This document shows, in pieces, positions 54,408-58,722 of a stretch of 58,722 nucleotides of DNA. Each line of letters opens with the position of its first letter. Position 1 is the stretch's first letter. The DNA is from Actinomyces oris (GTDB taxonomy: Bacteria; Actinomycetota; Actinomycetes; Actinomycetales; Actinomycetaceae), in contig NZ_MSKL01000012.1 of NCBI RefSeq assembly GCF_001937665.1, forward strand, positions 81,540 to 140,261. Reading direction: 5' to 3'. A program made the translations under genes and the position numbers. The notes under the pieces are model-generated. The model did not search any database. It was not told the DNA's origin and worked only from the letters and a program-made list of their open reading frames with translations.

Positions 54408-55784
54408 TCAGGACAGGAGCATCTGGGACAGTGCGGTGCCCACGATGCAGGAGGTGAGTACTCCAATGAGCCCGGGCACCAGGAAGGAGTGGTTGATGAC
54501 GTACTTGCCGATGCGTGTGGTGCCGGTGGGATCGAAGCCGATCGCCGCCAGGTCCGAGGGGTACGTGGGCAGGATGAAGTACCCGTAGGAGGCGCCGATG
54601 AACCCGACGACGACGACCGGGCTCACCCCGAGCGACAGGGCCATGGGGGCGACGATGAGCAGGCCGGCCGCCTGGGAGTTCACCAGCTTGCCGATGATGA
54701 ACAGGACGATGGCGTACATCCACACGTGTTGGGACAGGACGCCCGCGAGGCTGTGCTCCAGGCTCTCCAGGTGGGCGTGGACGACCGTCTCGGTCATCCA
54801 GGCGACCCCGAAGATGGAGAACATGGCGGTGGCCCCGGCCTTGAACACGGCGGTGGAGGCGATCTTGCCGGCTTGCACCTTGCAGGTCAGCAGGATGAGT
54901 GCTCCGGCGGCGAGCATGACCATCTGGATGACCAGGTTCATGCTCAGGCGCTCCAGCGCGCCGTCGTCGCCCGTGGGGAACTGGGGACGCAGCACCTCGA
55001 AGGCGCCCAGGATGACGACGGCGGCGATGGCGCCCAGGAAGATCCAGGTGGCGCGGTAGGCCTCGGATGGGAACGCCTTGCCGATGAGGGTCTCGGAGCT
55101 GGATTGAACGGCGGCGCGGAACTCCGGGTTCTCCAGGCGCTTCTGGTACTCCTCGTCCTTGTCCAGGTCCTTGCCCCGGCGCATTGACCACAGGGAGGCC
55201 AGGAGCACCCCGCACAACGACGCCGGGATGGAGATCGCCAGGATCTGGAGGACCGACCAGTGCCGGTCGGTGTTCTTGGCGATGATGGAGACGATCGAGA
55301 CCGTGGCGACCGAGACCGGTGAGGCCGTGATGCCCATCTGGGCGGCGACCGAGGAGGCGGCCATGGGACGTTCGGGTCGGATGTCCTTCTTGATGGCGAT
55401 GTCCGCGATGATCGGGAGCATCGTGTAGACGACGTGGCCGGTCCCGCACAGGACGGTGAGGAACCAGGTGACGCACGGCCCCAGGATGGTGATCTGCTCG
55501 GGATGTCGGCGCAGGACCCGTTCGGCCACCTGCATCATGACGTCCAGGCCGCCGGACTGCTGGAGGGTGGCGGCGCATCCGATGACGGCCAGGATGGTGA
55601 GGATGACGTCGACAGGGGCCTCGCCCGGCTCCAGGCGGAAGCCGAAGACCAGAACCAGCAGCCCGATCCCGGCGATGAGACCGAGGGCGATCCCGCCCTT
55701 CTTCGCCCCAATGATGAGGCAGGTGAGGATGATGACGACTTGAAGGATGATGCTGAGGGTCTGAAGGGTTGAGCTGGCGTCCAT
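54408..55784 (-). CDS. Anaerobic C4-dicarboxylate transporter, Dcu type (458 aa)
   Basis: Membrane carrier of the DcuA/DcuB family that exchanges or exports fumarate, malate and succinate under anaerobic growth. About 10-12 helices. Typical segments are GGLDVMMQVAERVLRRHP, GTGHVVYTMLPIIADIAIKKDIRPERPMAASSVAAQMGITASPVS, and ASYGYFILPTYPSDLAAIGFD. Length matches the family. It precedes the PEPCK gene by 138 bp with a hairpin between. Confidence 0.93.
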   Translation of the reverse strand: MDASSTLQTLSIILQVVIILTCLIIGAKKGGIALGLIAGIGLLVLVFGFRLEPGEAPVDVILTILAVIGCAATLQQSGGLDVMMQVAERVLRRHPEQITILGPCVTWFLTVLCGTGHVVYTMLPIIADIAIKKDIRPERPMAASSVAAQMGITASPVSVATVSIVSIIAKNTDRHWSVLQILAISIPASLCGVLLASLWSMRRGKDLDKDEEYQKRLENPEFRAAVQSSSETLIGKAFPSEAYRATWIFLGAIAAVVILGAFEVLRPQFPTGDDGALERLSMNLVIQMVMLAAGALILLTCKVQAGKIASTAVFKAGATAMFSIFGVAWMTETVVHAHLESLEHSLAGVLSQHVWMYAIVLFIIGKLVNSQAAGLLIVAPMALSLGVSPVVVVGFIGASYGYFILPTYPSDLAAIGFDPTGTTRIGKYVINHSFLVPGLIGVLTSCIVGTALSQMLLS

Positions 55785-56334
55785 GGCGGATCTCCCCGGT
55801 TGAGCCGGACGGGCGAGGGTCGGTGCTTCTCGAGCAGGCGAGGAGCCGATGCGTGAAACTGACCACCTGTCAGGGTTCGGCTCAGTGTCTCACCAGCAGT
55901 CGGGGACCATTGTCCTGGTGGATATCGGCTGTTTTCGGAGTGCTTCGTTGCGGTCTGGGCGCGAACTCACATTCTGGTTCCCGCTGCACTATCACCGGCC
56001 ACCAAAGCGCATGAGTGCACTGTTCGGAGCGATTTAGGTGACATCCAGATAACGTGAGTCGGCGGCGTCATGGCTGGTTCCCAGGCCCGCATCGCTACCA
56101 TCACTGCCCTCTGTTCCCCCATACTGGACGTATGTCGGTGCCCGATGTGGCTTGTCCGCAGCGATCACTCCCGATCGCCGTCGGCGGTCCCGCAGGATGG
56201 TGACCGGCGTCCGAGTCGGCGCCAGCAGCCAACATCGGTCATGATTAGGACCTCACGTCGCAACCGGAGCGTTATCCCCCGCGCCGTTGCGGCACCCAGT
56301 CACCTTGGTGACAGTCAACCGAAACGAGGAGCGC
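55785..56334. other. Intergenic region between dcu and PBP genes
   Basis: 550 bp of divergent control region without a recognisable gene; the open frames lack start signals and family motifs. GC is lower than in the flanking genes. A small dyad GCGATC-GATCGC is at 56161-56178. No promoter is convincing. Confidence 0.4.
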
Positions 56335-58722
56335 GTGGCAGAAGGCACGAATGGGAGCGGACCCAGCCGCCCCGTCGGCAACAAGCCGACCCGAGTGACC
56401 GGCGCCGGTCGGCAGACCCTGGGCAGGGTCTCGGGGGCTGGTAAGAAGCCCGGAAAGGAGCGCAAGCGGTCAAAGGCCGAGCGCTCCAAGGACGCCGCCT
56501 CGGGGCGCAAGCGCCGTTTCTTCAACTACCCCCGCGCCGGTAAGGGGCGGATTCACCGCTGGATCCCCAGCTGGCGATTCGTTCTGGGCGTCTTCCTGCT
56601 GGGAGTGCTCAGCACCATCGGCGCCTTCATGTGGGCCTACAACACCATCAAGGTGCCCAAGCCCAGCGAGTTCGCGCTGGCTCAGAGCAGCACGGTCTAC
56701 TACGCCGACGGAACCTCGGAGATGGGGAAGTTCGCCGAGATCAACCGGCAGTCCGTGGATGCCTCCACCCTGCCGGACTACGTGGGCAACGCGGTGGTGG
56801 CCTCTGAGGACCGCACCTTCTACTCCAACAAGGGCGTCGACCCCAAGGGCATCGCGCGCGCCCTGGTCAACAATCTGCGCGGAGGCGACACCCAGGGCGC
56901 CTCGACCCTGACGCAGCAGTACGTGAAGAACTACTACGTCGACACCACCAGCTCCTACACCGGCAAGTTCAAGCAGGCCATCATGGCCATCAAGATCGAC
57001 CGGGAGAAGCCCACGAAGGAGATCCTGGGCGACTACCTCAACACGGTCTACTACGGCCGCGGCGCCTATGGCATCGAGGCGGCCTCGCAGGCGTTCTTCG
57101 GCAAGCCCGCCAAGGACATGACCCCCTCGCAGGCCGCGCTCCTGGCGGGGATCCTGCCCTCCCCCAGTGCCTGGGATCCGGCCGAGAACCCGGACAAGGC
57201 CCAGGAGCGGTGGGGACGAGTCCTGCAGTTCATGCTCGACGACGGCTACATCACCCAGGCTCAGTACAGCGAGGCCAAGCAGACGGGAATGCCGAAGACC
57301 GAGGAGTCCCAGACCAAGCAGGTCTACGCCGGCACCAACGGTTACCTGCTCCAGATGGTGCGCTCCGAGCTCGAGAACAAGGCGAAGATCTCGCCGGAGC
57401 AGATCGACACCGGTGGCTTCAAGATCGTCACCACGATCAACAAGAAGGACCAGGAGGCCGCGGTCAACGCGGTCAAATCCCTGCCGCCCGGCGCCTCTCC
57501 GAACCTGCGCAAGGCGCTGGTGTCCATCGATCCCAAGACGGGTGGCCTGCTGGCGCTCTACGGGGGTGACGACTACCTGACCAGCCAGGTCAACACCTCA
57601 ACCGATGCCATCGCCCAGGCCGGCTCCACCTTCAAGCCCTTTGCGCTGGTGGCCGCCCTGGAGAACGGGTGGTCCTTGAACAGCGGTTATCCGGCCACTT
57701 CGCCGATGACCATTGAGGGTCATGAGTTCCAGAACTTCAAGAACGTCTCCCTGAAGTGGGCCAGCCTCACCCAGGCCACGGAGCAGTCGCTCAACACCCC
57801 CTACCTCCAGCTCAATCAGGAGCTCATGAATGCTGAGGACCTCGAGGAGGGGATCACGGCCAAGGTGGCGAACCGTGCCGGCTACCCGGAGTCGACCGAG
57901 GGGTTGAAGACCCCGGAGCAGCGGACTCTCGTCCAGAACGTCCTCGGGTCGGCCTCCCCGCACACGATCGACATCGCTACGGCCTACTCCACTTTCGCCG
58001 CGCAGGGCATCAGGCGCGACACCCACATCGTGGCCTCCCTCAAGAACCCCGATGGCTCGGACCGCTACGCGGCGGACACCAAGGGTCATCGAGAGTTCGA
58101 TGAGGACGTCATGGCGGACACGACCTACGCCCTCCAGCAGGTCGTCTCCGGTCCGAACGGTAGTGCGGACAAGGTGGCCGCCCAGATGGATCGCCCGGTC
58201 GCCGCGAAGACCGGATCGTCGTCGGACAACAAGTCCGCCCAGTTCGTGGGCTTCACTCCGCAGGTGGTGACTGCGGTCACCCTCTACCAGACCGGAGCGG
58301 ACGGCTCGGAGGAGTCGATTGAGCCCTGGGGCGACTATGAGGAGATCACCGGCTCGACCTATCCGGCGGACATCTTCATCAACTACATGACGGTCGCCCA
58401 CGAGGGGCTTGAGGTCGAGGAGTTCCCCCAGCCGGCCGAGCTGCTGGCCACCCGTGGCGGAACGGTTCCTCAGACCGCCAAGCCCACCGGTGAGCCGGAG
58501 GAGGAGGCGACTGCGACTCCCACTGCTCCGCCCGAGGCGACTGCGACCCCCACCCCGCAGCCGACCGCCGAGCCGACGCCGCAGGGCACCCCGCAGCCTG
58601 AGGGCGGGCAGAAGACCGAGCCACCGGACTCCGAGAAGAAGCCTGGAGGAGGCCAGGACGACAGCGGTGACGACGACCAGAACGGTAATGGCGGCGGCCA
58701 GGGCGGCGGCAACAATGGCGGC
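56335..58722 (+). CDS. Class A penicillin-binding protein (partial, at least 796 aa)
   Basis: Bifunctional glycosyltransferase/transpeptidase. A long basic cytoplasmic N-terminus is followed by one helix (FVLGVFLLGVLSTIGAFMWAY). The GT51 domain has the catalytic E158 in ASEDRTFYSNKG and QGASTLTQQYVKN. The transpeptidase has S431xxK434 (GSTFKPF), S485xN487 (QSLNTP) and KTG at 625 (AAKTGSSSD). A Pro/Thr/Glu and then Gly/Asp-rich tail starts at about 705, where the window ends. The GTG start has GAGGA 4 bp away. The gene runs past the right edge without a stop. Confidence 0.95.
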   Translation, partial: MAEGTNGSGPSRPVGNKPTRVTGAGRQTLGRVSGAGKKPGKERKRSKAERSKDAASGRKRRFFNYPRAGKGRIHRWIPSWRFVLGVFLLGVLSTIGAFMWAYNTIKVPKPSEFALAQSSTVYYADGTSEMGKFAEINRQSVDASTLPDYVGNAVVASEDRTFYSNKGVDPKGIARALVNNLRGGDTQGASTLTQQYVKNYYVDTTSSYTGKFKQAIMAIKIDREKPTKEILGDYLNTVYYGRGAYGIEAASQAFFGKPAKDMTPSQAALLAGILPSPSAWDPAENPDKAQERWGRVLQFMLDDGYITQAQYSEAKQTGMPKTEESQTKQVYAGTNGYLLQMVRSELENKAKISPEQIDTGGFKIVTTINKKDQEAAVNAVKSLPPGASPNLRKALVSIDPKTGGLLALYGGDDYLTSQVNTSTDAIAQAGSTFKPFALVAALENGWSLNSGYPATSPMTIEGHEFQNFKNVSLKWASLTQATEQSLNTPYLQLNQELMNAEDLEEGITAKVANRAGYPESTEGLKTPEQRTLVQNVLGSASPHTIDIATAYSTFAAQGIRRDTHIVASLKNPDGSDRYAADTKGHREFDEDVMADTTYALQQVVSGPNGSADKVAAQMDRPVAAKTGSSSDNKSAQFVGFTPQVVTAVTLYQTGADGSEESIEPWGDYEEITGSTYPADIFINYMTVAHEGLEVEEFPQPAELLATRGGTVPQTAKPTGEPEEEATATPTAPPEATATPTPQPTAEPTPQGTPQPEGGQKTEPPDSEKKPGGGQDDSGDDDQNGNGGGQGGGNNGG

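Noticed and set aside
54194-55187. Open plus-strand frames over the dcu gene
   Set aside because: No motifs; the minus-strand transporter is unambiguous.
56070-56444. 124-codon ORF just upstream of the PBP gene
   Set aside because: It overlaps the PBP start out of frame, has no binding site and no family features.

Overview
The window is high-GC actinobacterial chromosome around the replication origin. The gene order (cca, Nudix, DUF6049, murJ, trxB, trxA ... parB, parA, rsmG, jag, yidC, yidD, rnpA, rpmH | dnaA, dnaN, recF, DUF721, gyrB, gyrA, DUF3566, tRNA-Ile, tRNA-Ala ... ppi, rhomboid, crgA, class E sortase ... class A PBP) is the conserved actinobacterial origin block. A fimbrial/CshA-type surface protein, a probable PPi-dependent PEP carboxykinase and a Dcu-type C4-dicarboxylate carrier suggest a facultative, succinate-forming host-associated genus. 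Actinomyces (oral group) is my best guess; it is inferred from memory of families, not from a search.

Region by region. 1-9.4 kb: end of cca, then a translationally coupled Nudix/DUF6049/murJ run (ATGA overlaps), with MurJ fused to a pseudokinase and an extracytoplasmic C-terminal domain, then trxB and trxA. 9.5-13.5 kb: thrC, a PLP aminotransferase and a Ddl-like ATP-grasp ligase. 13.5-17.1 kb: a 3.6-kb gene-free, lower-GC tract with twelve perfect and two one-mismatch parS sites (GTTTCACGTGAAAC), bounded by strong hairpins. 17.1-23.1 kb, minus strand: parB, parA, rsmG, jag, yidC, yidD, rnpA, rpmH; parB and parA carry three further perfect parS sites inside their coding sequence. 23.1-34.7 kb, plus strand: DnaA boxes upstream of dnaA, then dnaA, a palindrome-rich dnaA-dnaN gap, dnaN, recF, DUF721, gyrB, gyrA, DUF3566.

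34.7-50.6 kb is more mosaic: tRNA-Ile, a 44-aa DLW-39-like gene, tRNA-Ala, an HXXEE membrane protein, a membrane protein/HTH pair, a MarR regulator with a quinone-oxidoreductase-like gene and a palindromic operator, a GyrI-like/AraC pair, an ABC transporter operon with its own regulator, a sortase-anchored surface protein, a DUF364 protein, cyclophilin, rhomboid, CrgA and a class E sortase with a 52-aa partner. The rhomboid-crgA gap contains a second dense cluster of DnaA-box-like sequences, about 25 kb from dnaA. 50.8-58.7 kb: a 1138-aa probable PPi-type PEP carboxykinase next to a Dcu carrier (a plausible CO2-fixing succinate branch), then a class A PBP that runs off the end.

The parts worth most attention are the parS array as a dedicated centromere tract, the remote DnaA-box cluster, the palindromic structure between dnaA and dnaN, and the PEPCK-Dcu pair. 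GC statements are by eye; family names come from motif recognition without database searches.
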